Source: Butyriboletus loyo (lineage: Eukaryota; Basidiomycota; Agaricomycetes; Boletales; Boletaceae). From it: DNA of 43,740 nt. The stretch spans positions 1-43,740 of the forward strand of contig JBBPSI010000204.1 of NCBI GenBank assembly GCA_038093515.1, given 5' to 3'. Made by a program: the position numbers and the translations under genes. Positions 21,033 to 30,623 of this stretch are shown here, piece after piece (position 1 is the stretch's first letter; the number at the start of each line of letters is the position of its first letter). The notes below the pieces were generated by a model, which did not search any database, was not told the origin of the DNA, and worked only from the letters and a program-made list of their open reading frames with translations.

Positions 21033-22007
21033 TCACGTCGTCTTTGGGAGGCTTTCTATACATTCCCTGATCAGTCGTATTGTCTCGGTCTTGTCATACT
21101 GCACAATCGCGCAGTCCAGGTGCGGACACTTCGCCTCCCAGCATGCCTTTGCCTCTGGCCACTCCGTCAGTCCCGCATCCAAGATCGTGTCCCCCAACGG
21201 TCTAATATCCATCTCTGTGACGACTCTGTATTTGAACTCTCGCCAAGCGTGATGATCAGCCTGCCGCCTGCACCTGGAACAGTAGGACAAAGGGTTTCCA
21301 TTGACGAACGGATGCTCGTCAAGTTTCTTGCGCAAACACTCTGTTCTCGACCGATGAAGCTTCAGGAGAGCGAGCGCAGAGCGCACGTCCACCTTTGCGA
21401 GCATCTCCCAGTTTTCGTCCTGCCATAGGTTCATTGCAAGAGTCCGCTGCGAGGCAACTTTTGCCTCCTCTATCCATCCACATCGCGATGCAGCGGCGTA
21501 CAGCCGTAGAGGCTGGTCTGCGAGTGGCGGCGTGAGCACAGCGATACGCACGAGCGACGTGGGGCCTGGCATGTCATATTTCTCCGAGGCAAATAAGAGC
21601 GCGTCGACGGTGTCAAACGACATCAGTGGTTGAATGGGAAGACCGCTAATCATGCGAAATAAGAGTTCGAGCGTGGCTGAATCTTCATCGAGGTGAATCG
21701 TCTCCGGATCTGTGATCGACGGGGTTAGTGCAGGCAACCGATCATGGCCCACACCCATCCCGCTCGCCTCTGGAACGCTCGAGGTGGAAGGCCGGGGGAG
21801 AGTGAATAGAGATCGGAACCACCCCGATGTCGTTTTCAGTGTAAATGAGTGCAACCGGAAACGAACGAGGTCGCGCGAGACTAGGACGACATCTGCGTCT
21901 GGAGAGTCGAATGCTGGGTGTGTCGTGGACTCAATTCTGGGAGGTGGTGCAGAGGTGTCGTTCTCGTCCGATGGTGCTGCAGGGCGGTCTTCAGATGCGG
22001 ACGCCAT
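21033..22007 (-). CDS. BTB/POZ domain protein
   Basis: This is a single-exon gene of 324 aa. After an acidic Pro/Ser-rich leader, the fungal BTB fold is visible from about residue 36: FDSPDADVVLVSRD, FRLHSFTLKTTSGWFRSLF, then DSATLELLFRMISGLP and VDALLFASEKYDM (to about 150). The C-terminal half resembles other basidiomycete BTB proteins (LYAAASRCGWIEEAKVASQ) and has a Cys/His-containing segment (YCSRCRRQADHH, CPHLDC). Such proteins are usually protein-protein adaptors, some for Cul3 ligases; no partner can be read from the sequence. It is transcribed in the same direction as ILV6, 128 bp upstream of it, and diverges from the gene at 22156. Confidence 0.85.
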   Translation of the reverse strand: MASASEDRPAAPSDENDTSAPPPRIESTTHPAFDSPDADVVLVSRDLVRFRLHSFTLKTTSGWFRSLFTLPRPSTSSVPEASGMGVGHDRLPALTPSITDPETIHLDEDSATLELLFRMISGLPIQPLMSFDTVDALLFASEKYDMPGPTSLVRIAVLTPPLADQPLRLYAAASRCGWIEEAKVASQRTLAMNLWQDENWEMLAKVDVRSALALLKLHRSRTECLRKKLDEHPFVNGNPLSYCSRCRRQADHHAWREFKYRVVTEMDIRPLGDTILDAGLTEWPEAKACWEAKCPHLDCAIVQYDKTETIRLIRECIESLPKTT

Positions 22008-22155
22008 GCGTTATCCAAGAAATGCCTTGGCTTAGAGCTGTCCTGGATAATGCAGATGACGGATAGGTCCTCGAGTAGTGTCGATTGTTGTGTGCTGCGG
22101 CAACGCGCAGCGCCTTGGAAACGAGGCTCGGAAGCGAGACTTGTCTGTGCCCACG
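22008..22155. promoter_or_regulatory. Shared divergent promoter region (BTB gene / small helical protein)
   Basis: Only 148 bp separate the two start codons of oppositely oriented genes. Their promoters must overlap, so co-regulation is possible but not shown. No clear TATA box or other named motif was recognised. Confidence 0.5.
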
Positions 22156-22446
22156 ATGTCATCCTCCAAGTCCAAACCCCTCCCACTCAGCGACACTCTC
22201 CGTGACCTTGCTCTCTTGCGTGCTTCCAGCGTAGATTTTTCAGGCATCCTCGCTCAGGAACCTTCATTCGGGGCCCATACCACTGAATCCTCCGAACTAT
22301 CGAGATCCACGCAGACGTCACACGAGTTTGTTAACGAGACCCGGGGAGCTCTGAGAATCTACAACAGTGGAGAATTGCAGAGGAAGCACGCCGAGATACA
22401 AAAGGTTCAGGGAGAACTTGACGAGGTGCGGAAAGGTCTATCATAG
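22156..22446 (+). CDS. Small helical/coiled-coil protein, unrecognised
   Basis: The protein has 96 aa in one exon. The first part is a predicted helix (SDTLRDLALLRASSVDFSGIL), followed by a Ser/Thr-rich linker. A second helix with heptad spacing follows (ETRGALRIYNSGELQRKHAE, then QGELDEVRKGL). The layout (two short helices, no enzyme motif) is that of a small subunit of a coiled-coil complex, but I do not recognise the family. The ATG at 22156 was preferred over an in-frame one at 22078, which lies inside the short divergent promoter and would add a Cys/Arg-rich leader. Confidence 0.6.
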   Translation: MSSSKSKPLPLSDTLRDLALLRASSVDFSGILAQEPSFGAHTTESSELSRSTQTSHEFVNETRGALRIYNSGELQRKHAEIQKVQGELDEVRKGLS

Positions 22447-22933
22447 GGTAAGCACTCGCAGATCCCACTTCAAGTTGCGGGGTAACGAAGGAAAACAGCC
22501 TGCTGTCCTGCTGTTGACTTGGGTGTTTTATGTACATAAAAGTCGTTCGGACAGGTTCACGCCGTCCGTATGTGGCATGTTGTACCTTTCTTCACATTTT
22601 ACCCCCAACTTTGTATGCATATCTGCTTTGCAGAGCACGGGTCTTGGGGAGAACCTCGAATCGTAACAGTCCCGAATCCTTGCTAAAATAGTTGGTGATG
22701 GCGAAGCACGGGCCCCGGCGATAGATCATATCGATCTACCACCATAAGGACCGTTAACGGCGATTCATATCGCAGGGCTTGCCAATTCAAGAAGCTCGTG
22801 AAAGCAACGAGGTGTCTACGAATGGCTCTGGCGACCCTTCGTTGTCGCCCTCCAGCTTCTTGTCCGGTAATACAAAGTGAGTGCTCCTTCTTCTGCAGTC
22901 CCACATAGGATCCGGGCTGACGCGTTCTGAAGT
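22447..22933. other. Intergenic region upstream of the triple-GTPase gene
   Basis: The region holds the 3' UTR of the small gene and the promoter side of the GTPase gene. No additional gene or repeat was recognised. Confidence 0.45.
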
Positions 22934-24937
22934 ATGCAACTCGAGTCAATTCGTAACATCGTCGTTGCAGGAGAAACCGGCGTCGGGAAAAGCTCCCTGA
23001 TCAACCTCGTAACTGGTGTGGACTGCGCTGCCACAGCGAACGACGTTCGTGGTGTGACCATCGGAACGGAATGTCATGATTGGGTCACCGATACTCAGAC
23101 GTTCCGTCTTTGGGACACACCGGGTCTTAGCGAAGGCTCGTTCGGGTCCGTACACCCAAAGCAAGCGCAGGATGCACTCCGATCGCTTCTTACGGAGCTC
23201 AGTAGGGGAGGCGGCGTCCACCTCGTGGTAATCTGCATGCGCGGACTCCCCAGGGTCACCAAAGGCATGAAGCAGACGTACGACACCATCGTGCGGACTC
23301 GTGATAAGGTTGCTCCGGATGTCCCACTCGTCGCAATCATCACCGACCTTGAGAAAAGATCGGCATTGCCTGATATCATTCCCTCCATGGATGAATGGTG
23401 GACGAGCAACGTCACGACGCTTTCAGACTTCAACATGGCGTTCTCCGGTCATGCTTGCATCACGACTTTACCCGACAATTGCCATCCCAAGCTACCTGGC
23501 CGTCGTGAGTTGTGTCAAGGACTCGTTCGCAACCTCATCGTCGAGGGCATTTCACCGAAACTGGCCCGCAACATCGTTATTGCGGGTGAAATTGGAGTCG
23601 GGAAAAGCTCTCTTGTCAACCTCGTGCTTGGTTCGGAGCGGGCCGTCGTGGCGAACGACGTTAGCCCTGTCACAACCGCAATGAGTCACTACGACTGGGA
23701 GATCAGCACTCAAGTGTTCCGTCTCTGGGACACCCCTGGGCTGGGAGAGGGATTGCACGGGAGTGGGTCCCAAAAGCGCGCACAGGAGGCACTGCGATCG
23801 CTATTCTTGGAGCTCAACGAACGAGGTGGTGTTCATCTCCTGATCATCTGCATTCGCGGAGTCTCCAGAATTATGATGGCGACAAAGAGGACGTATGATT
23901 TCATCTTGAGAATGCGCGACAGGTTCTCTCCCGCGACTCCTGTGGTCGCGGTCATCACAGATCTCGAGAATCGCTCGACCACGTTCGATACCACGCTCTC
24001 TATGAATGCATGGTGGACAACCAACTTGGGAACGTTTTCTGACTATGAGATGTTCTTCTGTGGCCACGCTTGCATCACCACCTTACCCGACAACTGTCAT
24101 CCCTACATACCTGGGCGTCGCGAGTCGTGCCAAGAGCTCGTGCGCAACCTTATCATGAACCAATCCCTCCATCCGCGCACCGTACCTCCCAGGGACCTGC
24201 ACGTCTTGTTGTTTGGAGAGACTGGCGTCGGAAAAAGCTCCCTCATCAATCTGCTCGCGGGATGGCAAATCGCGTCGGTCTCGCCGGACAGTGCGCCCTG
24301 TACCTTGGATTCTTCCGAATACCAATTCCAGCTTGGCTCCACTACCATTCGCTTATGGGACACTGTTGGCTTGGAAGAACCTGAAAAAGGTCCAAACGGC
24401 TACGTCGGTGCCATTGAGAAAGCAGTTCAACTCATTCGAAGACTGAATGCGACAGGCGGCATCAGCCTGTTCTTGTTCTGTATACGCGGGAACAGGATCA
24501 CGGCGACCACACAGAGCAACTACAGATTGTTCTACGAAGTCCTGGGGAAGAAAGAAGTGCCCATTGCACTCGCCGTGACACACTTGGAGCGAGAAGTGGA
24601 CATGGAGGACTGGTGGCAACGGAACGGTAAGACGTTGGAAAAGAACGGTATTCAGTCGGGTGGACATGCGTGTATCACGACGTTGGAGAGTCATCCCAAG
24701 TACGCCGAGTCGAGGGATATCCTTCAGGGCCTTCTTTCGCGCTTTGATGATCAGGGCAAGTTCTCGATGCCATCAGAGGCTTGGATTGGTCGTATTTTGA
24801 AGGGTTTGGGTTCGCTTGTGGATAAGAGTTTTCCGAGAGGAAAGGATCTGATTCGTATCTTGACGAAACGGTGCCACTTAGACTCTGATGTAGCACAACG
24901 GCTGGCTACTTGCATCGATTCTGACAGTGGTTGGTAG
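22934..24937 (+). CDS. Three tandem P-loop GTPase domains in one intronless protein
   Basis: One uninterrupted ORF of 667 aa carries three copies of a ~205-residue G domain. The G1/Walker A motifs are GETGVGKS (13-20), GEIGVGKS (218-225) and GETGVGKS (428-435). The G3 motifs are DTPGL (about 60), DTPGL and, in the third copy, DTVGL. Where NKxD (G4) is expected, all three read T-D/H-L-E (ITDLEKR, ITDLENR, VTHLERE). A GHACITTL motif at 172, 377 and 577 may serve as G5. A conserved WW pair precedes it (DEWW, NAWW, EDWW). Copies 1 and 2 are clearly closer to each other than to copy 3. A ~70-residue tail follows. The fold is in the TRAFAC/AIG1-like group by motif; nucleotide specificity and function are unknown. 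No signal peptide or membrane segment is seen. Confidence 0.88.
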   Translation: MQLESIRNIVVAGETGVGKSSLINLVTGVDCAATANDVRGVTIGTECHDWVTDTQTFRLWDTPGLSEGSFGSVHPKQAQDALRSLLTELSRGGGVHLVVICMRGLPRVTKGMKQTYDTIVRTRDKVAPDVPLVAIITDLEKRSALPDIIPSMDEWWTSNVTTLSDFNMAFSGHACITTLPDNCHPKLPGRRELCQGLVRNLIVEGISPKLARNIVIAGEIGVGKSSLVNLVLGSERAVVANDVSPVTTAMSHYDWEISTQVFRLWDTPGLGEGLHGSGSQKRAQEALRSLFLELNERGGVHLLIICIRGVSRIMMATKRTYDFILRMRDRFSPATPVVAVITDLENRSTTFDTTLSMNAWWTTNLGTFSDYEMFFCGHACITTLPDNCHPYIPGRRESCQELVRNLIMNQSLHPRTVPPRDLHVLLFGETGVGKSSLINLLAGWQIASVSPDSAPCTLDSSEYQFQLGSTTIRLWDTVGLEEPEKGPNGYVGAIEKAVQLIRRLNATGGISLFLFCIRGNRITATTQSNYRLFYEVLGKKEVPIALAVTHLEREVDMEDWWQRNGKTLEKNGIQSGGHACITTLESHPKYAESRDILQGLLSRFDDQGKFSMPSEAWIGRILKGLGSLVDKSFPRGKDLIRILTKRCHLDSDVAQRLATCIDSDSGW

Positions 24938-25754
24938 ACCAATTCTGAGCAAAATTATCGCACCATGACACTCGGTATTTGAGAATCCAAGTGCCAACCT
25001 CGAAGCTTAAGAAGGCTTGGTTTAAAGCCGCAACATGGGTCTGAGTGGGACGAGCATGGACCAGAAGAAAACGTCTTCAGGTCTCCGGTGTGGTGCTGTG
25101 TGGAGACATCCTCTACGGGTGTTTTCGCTGGAGGCTGAGGAGATCGACAAAGAGTCCCGGCACACTGAGGAACGTGGTGATAAAGGCAGACGAATAGGGG
25201 GCAAGGTGGGTGATGGATCAAAAGAGGGTACGTATTGTACCCGGGCAAGCCAGGCATGTACTTGGTGATGCGTTCGAAAACACGACGCAGAGGGTGAGGC
25301 GAGGGTGATCAGAATCTGAGGCGTGAAAGCTTTTGAAAGGGTGAACTGAACTTGCGTCGAAACCATTCGGGCGATTCAAAGGGACGGACTCTTCTCTCCA
25401 AAGACCAATTACTGAGCACTGAACCCATCCACTCTTCCTAAACTGCAGCTTCATGTTGCACGGAGAAAGCTCTCCCGTCGCCGACTTGCCTGGAGTCCAA
25501 GGACAAGCCCACGTGTTTAGCCATGATACTTTGCCACCCACCCCACAGCTAAAATATAATTTTTGGCACGATAGTAAAACCAAAGGGATAGAGACGCTTC
25601 CACCATATCCATGTTCCGTACATTCATACATCTCGTAGTGCTCCTACATGTCTCGATCTGATATAGACATGAGACACAAACACAAACGCGTCAGCCCAAC
25701 GGAGACGACGATAACCACGGCAGGATAACAACGCACCCTGAATCAGAGTGAACG
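24938..25754. other. Intergenic region, no supported gene
   Basis: The GTPase gene and the CDC26 gene are convergent here. The open frames in the region are low-complexity or overlap on both strands and show no motif. It is long for a terminator region, so an unrecognised transcript cannot be excluded. Confidence 0.4.
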
Positions 25755-26018
25755 TCAAGAGGACGAACTCTTTCCCGGCGGTATACCCAACCGCCTATGC
25801 CTCTCCTCGTGGTCTCGCAACTTGTCCGTGAGCTCTCGGAAGAAGGTGCCTGTCGCAGAGTCCTCCGTGACCGGGTCCGAGTGCTCTGTGAGTTTCTTCA
25901 TCTGGAGAAGCATGTTTAGGCGTGCTTGGTATTTTGTTTTTTGTTGAGCGACGAGCGCACGGACGTCTTGGATGTCCGCGTCCGTCATGGGAATCATTGT
26001 TGGCGGGCGGCGGATCAT
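25755..26018 (-). CDS. CDC26: Anaphase-promoting complex subunit Cdc26 (Hcn1)
   Basis: This 87-aa single-exon protein begins MIRRPPTMIPMTDADI, matching the family signature M-[LI]-R-R-x-P-T at the N-terminus. In known Cdc26/Hcn1 this segment inserts into the TPR groove of Apc6/Cut9 and stabilises it within the APC/C ubiquitin ligase. The middle is a charged helix (residues 14-45). The C-terminal RHRRLGI (73-79) matches the R-x-R-[IL]-G-I motif near the end of yeast Hcn1. Length is in the usual range (about 70-125 aa). The ATG at 26018 is fixed by the signature, because the motif must start at residue 1. The identification rests on short motifs, so it is good but not certain. Confidence 0.78.
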   Translation of the reverse strand: MIRRPPTMIPMTDADIQDVRALVAQQKTKYQARLNMLLQMKKLTEHSDPVTEDSATGTFFRELTDKLRDHEERHRRLGIPPGKSSSS

Positions 26019-27775
26019 ATTAAGGGGATGGCTGCTCAGGAGTTCGGGAGGAGTAGGGGGTAATTATGGGACTTGTGAGGGAACACGAACTAAATCCTAA
26101 TCCCCGGTTGCTGGTCACTTGGACCGCCAGCTTGCATTTGTCATCACGTCTTCCAGCTCCGAGGAGTAACTCAATGCACTGCTTTATGTAAATGTTCCTG
26201 TGCCACCTTCAACCTTTTCTCTCTGTCTCATAGGCCAAGCGAGATACATTCGGTGTGTATCCAGTCGACCACCTGTGATTCAAAGGACGTAAAGTGGACA
26301 AAAGCATTACCCAACACTACCCAACTGTTTTCACACCACCCGCTGGACCATTATCTGGGTCAATCTGCAAAGTACACCTGCGAAGGCCCAAGATGGTGTC
26401 AAACTTCAGTACATCGCTCCCCAGAGCCATATCATGGGGTTTGTCCCGTTGTCATGCCATATTCCCGCCTTCTCGCGCCCTTCTCACGCTGCGATAAACT
26501 GCGCACGTTCATCAGTTCGTTACTGACGAGTCTTTGGGGCAAGCTTGATTTTAAATTACCGGGGGCGAAGAATGTCCAGGTGTGCAGAAGATTGTTGCCA
26601 TCAATATCAATCCATATTACACAACCATGGTACGAGTCGCATGGTCACTCCCATTGAATAAATCTCAATCTCAGCACTGATGTGGCAGACAGGTGAGTCA
26701 TTGATACGCCTGGCCAGGCCGAGACTCCGAGGGCCCGCCATATGGCGTATCGACAAATTCCGTCCCACAACAGTAAGACTCATTTTGGATGATGGCCAGT
26801 TGCCAAGGAATATTCGGGAAGATCGCAATGAGTCGTCGCCGAGGAACTGGTTACAGCCCACGATCACCGGCAAGAATAAGTTCCAAATGTTATACGCTTA
26901 CGAGTTTGACACACCAGCGCTGAGGTGCCTGTCCTGAATTCTGCATTCCCTCCCACGTCATGAAGGTTCTGTCACGATTGACCATTGACGACATCCCCTG
27001 GATGGTTTTCAGAAAGACCTTTGGGTCCGTTCTCCTTACTGCAACATGCGACTGAACCCACAGTGTGGACGTAGCCAGTGAACGTAACGTGGTCAGCTAA
27101 AGTATCGGTCTTCTGCCCTGTGCTTACAAACTCTATCTCACAAAGATGCCGTACGTCGCGGTTGCTGGTGGAGGTGAGAGCCGATAACAAGCCCCAACTT
27201 CTTCTGATGAACAAGATAATTGATGGCATTTCCTTCACGTTTTTGGTTGTTATCGTCTGCAGGTTGCCGTCATTGATATATTGTCCTTACCATGGAAAGG
27301 TCCGCTAGCATCTACTTTTGGTACATGCCCATTAACCAATTATTTATCTTGGAGAATAGGGTAACCCATGCATAACGAACCCGGAATCCGAGAATACTAG
27401 CCAATTTCATACAGCCCTTGTGGTTACAACTGTCGTTAGCCCAACGGCGTCAACGTAAAACTTGGGCTCTCCATCCTCTATACTGTGCTAATTCCTACTG
27501 TCAAAGAATCCAGAATTTACATTCGATGGATCGTCACTGACCGCAAAACAAAAAAGATCCGTATGTCCCTCCGAAAGAAGGGCTCGGTGATCAGTAACCT
27601 AAATATCGCCATCCTATCTAATTTCGGAGTGGCGTTACTTCTCACAGGAACTACTTAATTGGGTCACCGCAGCAAACGAGCGCTAGCTTCTGTCCAGCCA
27701 CGCCTTAAAAGTCGACGCTACTCCCAGCGATGTACCAAGTGCACCTTCAACAAAGGTCTACGCCTTTCTTTAATC
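26019..27775. other. Long intergenic region, nothing recognised
   Basis: Several short frames occur on both strands (for example 26253-26657 and 26680-26937), without motifs, splice continuity or codon regularity. No LTR ends or tandem repeats were seen. The right part is the upstream region of the zinc-finger gene at 27776. Confidence 0.4.
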
Positions 27776-28747
27776 ATGACACACACTGCTACGACATTCG
27801 CTTTTCAACCTGCCGTTGGCGACTGCACCTTCAGTCATCCAAGTTATAGTTATTCTCAGGAACCAACTCAAGTCCAGCAAAATCACTCTCCCCTCGTCCC
27901 TAATTGTTACCTAGAGTATGTGTGCCAATTGCAATTGCTCTGTGAACAATGATTGACTTGATCATTCGCCGTCATCAGTCTTTCACTATGCGATCCGGCC
28001 ATTCCTTCGAATCTCGTCGCAGAATCTGGATGTTACACTCTTAACGACTCTTGGCATATGCACATTCCTTCGTTACCAAGCTATCTAAATTCGCAACTAG
28101 TACCCGACCCTTATGTCAATCAACAGCATTTGCACCAAGCAGATGAGACGACGCCAGAAGCCCTTCCTACTTCCGGTCTCCCCAGACTTCCGTGCTCTGC
28201 TCCACTAGCGGCACGGCGTCCGCGAAACCTCCCCGAACCGACGAACGTTCCACTTAATTCTACGAGCGCACTTGGCCAAACCCAAATTCAAGTTGCGACC
28301 CACCCTAGTTCGACATCGACAACTCTCTACGAGTTTGGAGGAAACGCCACGGCTCCCCCAGCTCCCCCTGTTCCGCTTGCCACTGTGAACCCTGCCACGG
28401 ATCACTCGAATACCATCCACACCTGCCAGTGTGTAACTGGTGGGTCACCTTGCAACGCTGTGATGGACGGAAGTGTCCGATTCGTACGCGACCACCTCAA
28501 CGGGGTCCACGGGTTTCGGGGTACCGGAAAGGACTTAGTAGAGTGTTTGTGGGGGGGATGCGAGAAAAAGTTGCAACGAGAGAGTATCCCGAGACACATC
28601 GTTACCTGCCACCTTCGCGTGAAGGTGAGCTGCGTTGAATGTGGCCTACTCCTCTCTCGCTCGGACGTCCAGTACAGTCACGCAAAAACTTGTCGCGCGA
28701 GGCGCCGGAACGCTTACCCACGTCTGTCGACTCCAACCTCACGTTAA
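27776..28747 (+). CDS. C2H2/C2HC zinc-finger protein of an Agaricomycete-type family
   Basis: The exons are 27776-27915 and 27979-28747 (302 aa), joined in frame by a 63-nt intron. The first ~190 residues are low-complexity (Pro, Ser, Thr, Gln), typical of a disordered or activation region. The C-terminal third has three metal-site candidates: CQCVTGGSPC with His in RDHLNGVHG (from about residue 196), CLWGGC-x11-H-x4-H (RHIVTCH; about 236-258), and CVECGLLLSRSDV-YSHAKTC (C2HC; about 268-286). A basic RARRR tail follows. The pattern CLWxGC...RHI...CxxC...SRxDV...HxxxC is one I associate with lineage-expanded Agaricomycete proteins. A role as a transcription factor is plausible but inferred. 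A decayed relative lies at 41728-42168. Confidence 0.72.
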
Positions 28748-29373
28748 GTATCTAGCAAACCCAATCATACCGCTACGCTAGTGTATCAACAACATGGTAA
28801 TATGGTAAAGTTCCCTGGTCAGCTTGAATCTACACTCTACATGCACTCTACACGCACAACTCTGTCTATCGTTCTGACCGCTTCCATGTGCCAGTATCTC
28901 TACTTAAAGCATGTATCTACTATTAATGAAATAACAGTGTTCCTTATTCCTACTTGTCTCTACTTGTCCGAGAGTCTCGGCCTATTCTTGAAGAGTTTCA
29001 AGCAGGGCGGATTTTGCATGAATCATGACCAGAGCTTGAGGTGTTCCAGGGATTAATTCTTTGAGTCGTATACTGATTCATCCATACCAAGGCCAGGATA
29101 ACTTCGCGAAACGATTCATACCGATGATTCTCTCCTGATGTGCAGGAGAATTCTCGACACTTGCCAATCGCTAGTGATTTTATCAAAGACAAGTCAAATG
29201 GACCGAACACGGATAGCACTGACTTTTTGCGAGCTGCTAACCAATCGCAAATGCCCCTGTGTCACATGATAATATCTCATCACGTGATTAAAATCAGTCA
29301 CGCACAACAAAGTGAGGCGGCTTCTCTTCGTTCTCTTTCCTTCCTTCGACGGTTTTTGATCTGCTAACCTATC
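28748..29373. other. Intergenic region upstream of HOP2
   Basis: No gene is supported. A CACGTGA motif lies at 29282-29288, about 90 bp ahead of the HOP2 start codon, and could be a bHLH/bZIP-type site; this is only a sequence match. Confidence 0.4.
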
Positions 29374-30458
29374 ATGGCAACAAAAACCAAGAATGATGTC
29401 AAAGTTTTGAAAGGACAAGAAGGTATGCAGATCTGAGCTACTTGGCCGAATCTGACAAGATATATGTATACACTCCACTTCTCCTGCAGCCGAAGACACC
29501 ATTTTGCAGTACATGAAAAGGGTGATCGATTCAGAAATCCCGTGTTCTATATCCGTCCTGATATTACCAGATGAACAGGCCGTTCGGTGCCGTCGATATC
29601 TCAGCCAACTTGAAAGGAGCGGTCCCGAAAGCGACGACGGCCAAGATCCTCGCGTCGCTCGCCGAGAAAGGCTTGATCGTGCAAAAAACATATGGTATAT
29701 GCGCTTCGAAGCGATGATACCTAAGCACGCTGGAACCAATTTACTTATGCTTACGTAGGGAAGACTAACTTTTACGTTGCGAATCAGAACGACATCGATA
29801 CCCTTGACGCGAACGAATTGGCGGCCCTAGAAACGGAATGTAAATCGAACGAGGAGGCGAACAACACCGTCGCGGCGGAAGTAAAGAGCTTGCAATCAGG
29901 TTATCAGGAAAACGTGCTCGTCATCGTCTGTTCCGTTTCTGACGCCTACCTCATCAGAGCTCAATAAGCTCAAAAGCACGCCTACGGACGGCGAACTCGA
30001 GACTCAGCTGGAAGAAGCAAACCAGATGGTGAGACCTGTCTGCGTAGACATGGATCGTCATCGATATCGTCTACTGCATCAGGTCACCTGTTTGTCGGAG
30101 AGGCTTGCTCCGCTACGGAGCGGCGTGCCGCTCATATCATCCGACGACCTCGCGCAACTCGACACCGAGTGGACCAAATGGCGACCCGAATGGAGCCGTC
30201 GCAAGAAAACATTCACCTCGTCAGTCAGTCCGCATATACCCATCTTCCACGCTTCCTCGTAGGTGCACGTTGACCAGCATTTCTTCTAGCTTTTGGCAGC
30301 TCGCGACCGACGCTCTGCCGCCTCAGGACGCTAGTGCGCTTACCGAAGAGCTTGGGATCGAATTCGATACACCGGAACACGTGTCGCTCGAACGTGGTCC
30401 TTTATGTGCGGTACCGGCACAGAACCCGAAATCGAGTCTGAAGCGCAAGCGCGAATAG
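29374..30458 (+). CDS. HOP2: Meiotic homologous-pairing protein 2 (Hop2/TBPIP)
   Basis: Seven exons were built: 29374-29422, 29490-29521, 29571-29694, 29759-29899, 29958-30028, 30083-30219 and 30290-30458 (240 aa). Hop2 works with Mnd1 to help Dmc1/Rad51 pair homologous chromosomes in meiosis. The N-terminal winged helix is clear: EDTILQYMKRMNRPFGAVD, SANLKGAVPKATTAKIL, LAEKGLIVQKTYGKTNFYV, with the family's typical AVDxSANL and QKTYGK blocks. A coiled coil follows (ETECKSNEEANNTVAAEVKS, ELETQLEEANQM), then the W-x-K-W-R-P-E-W and RKK segment before the last intron. The C-terminus ends in a basic SSLKRKRE. The length fits the family (about 210-250). It ends 165 bp from the VPS11 stop codon in convergent orientation. 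Confidence 0.93.
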
Positions 30459-30623
30459 GTTTGTATATGCGACGTGCTTGGTTCTTCATGTACTTTTGAA
30501 ACGTATGCGTAGTTTCGTTTCTGAATGTCAAGAACCTTGGCAGGACCGTAATCATGTCAACTAATCTGAGGTGCGCGACAGCAATAGGTAAATATATGTT
30601 TTTACATCTCCTTCGAACTCGGT

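Noticed and set aside
23095..24363. Antisense ORFs repeated three times over the GTPase gene
   Set aside because: They recur because the sense gene is a triplication; the sense frame carries all motifs.
26253..26937. ORFs of 134 and 85 codons in the region between CDC26 and the zinc-finger gene
   Set aside because: They show no motif and no splice continuity, and are overlapped by equal frames on the other strand.
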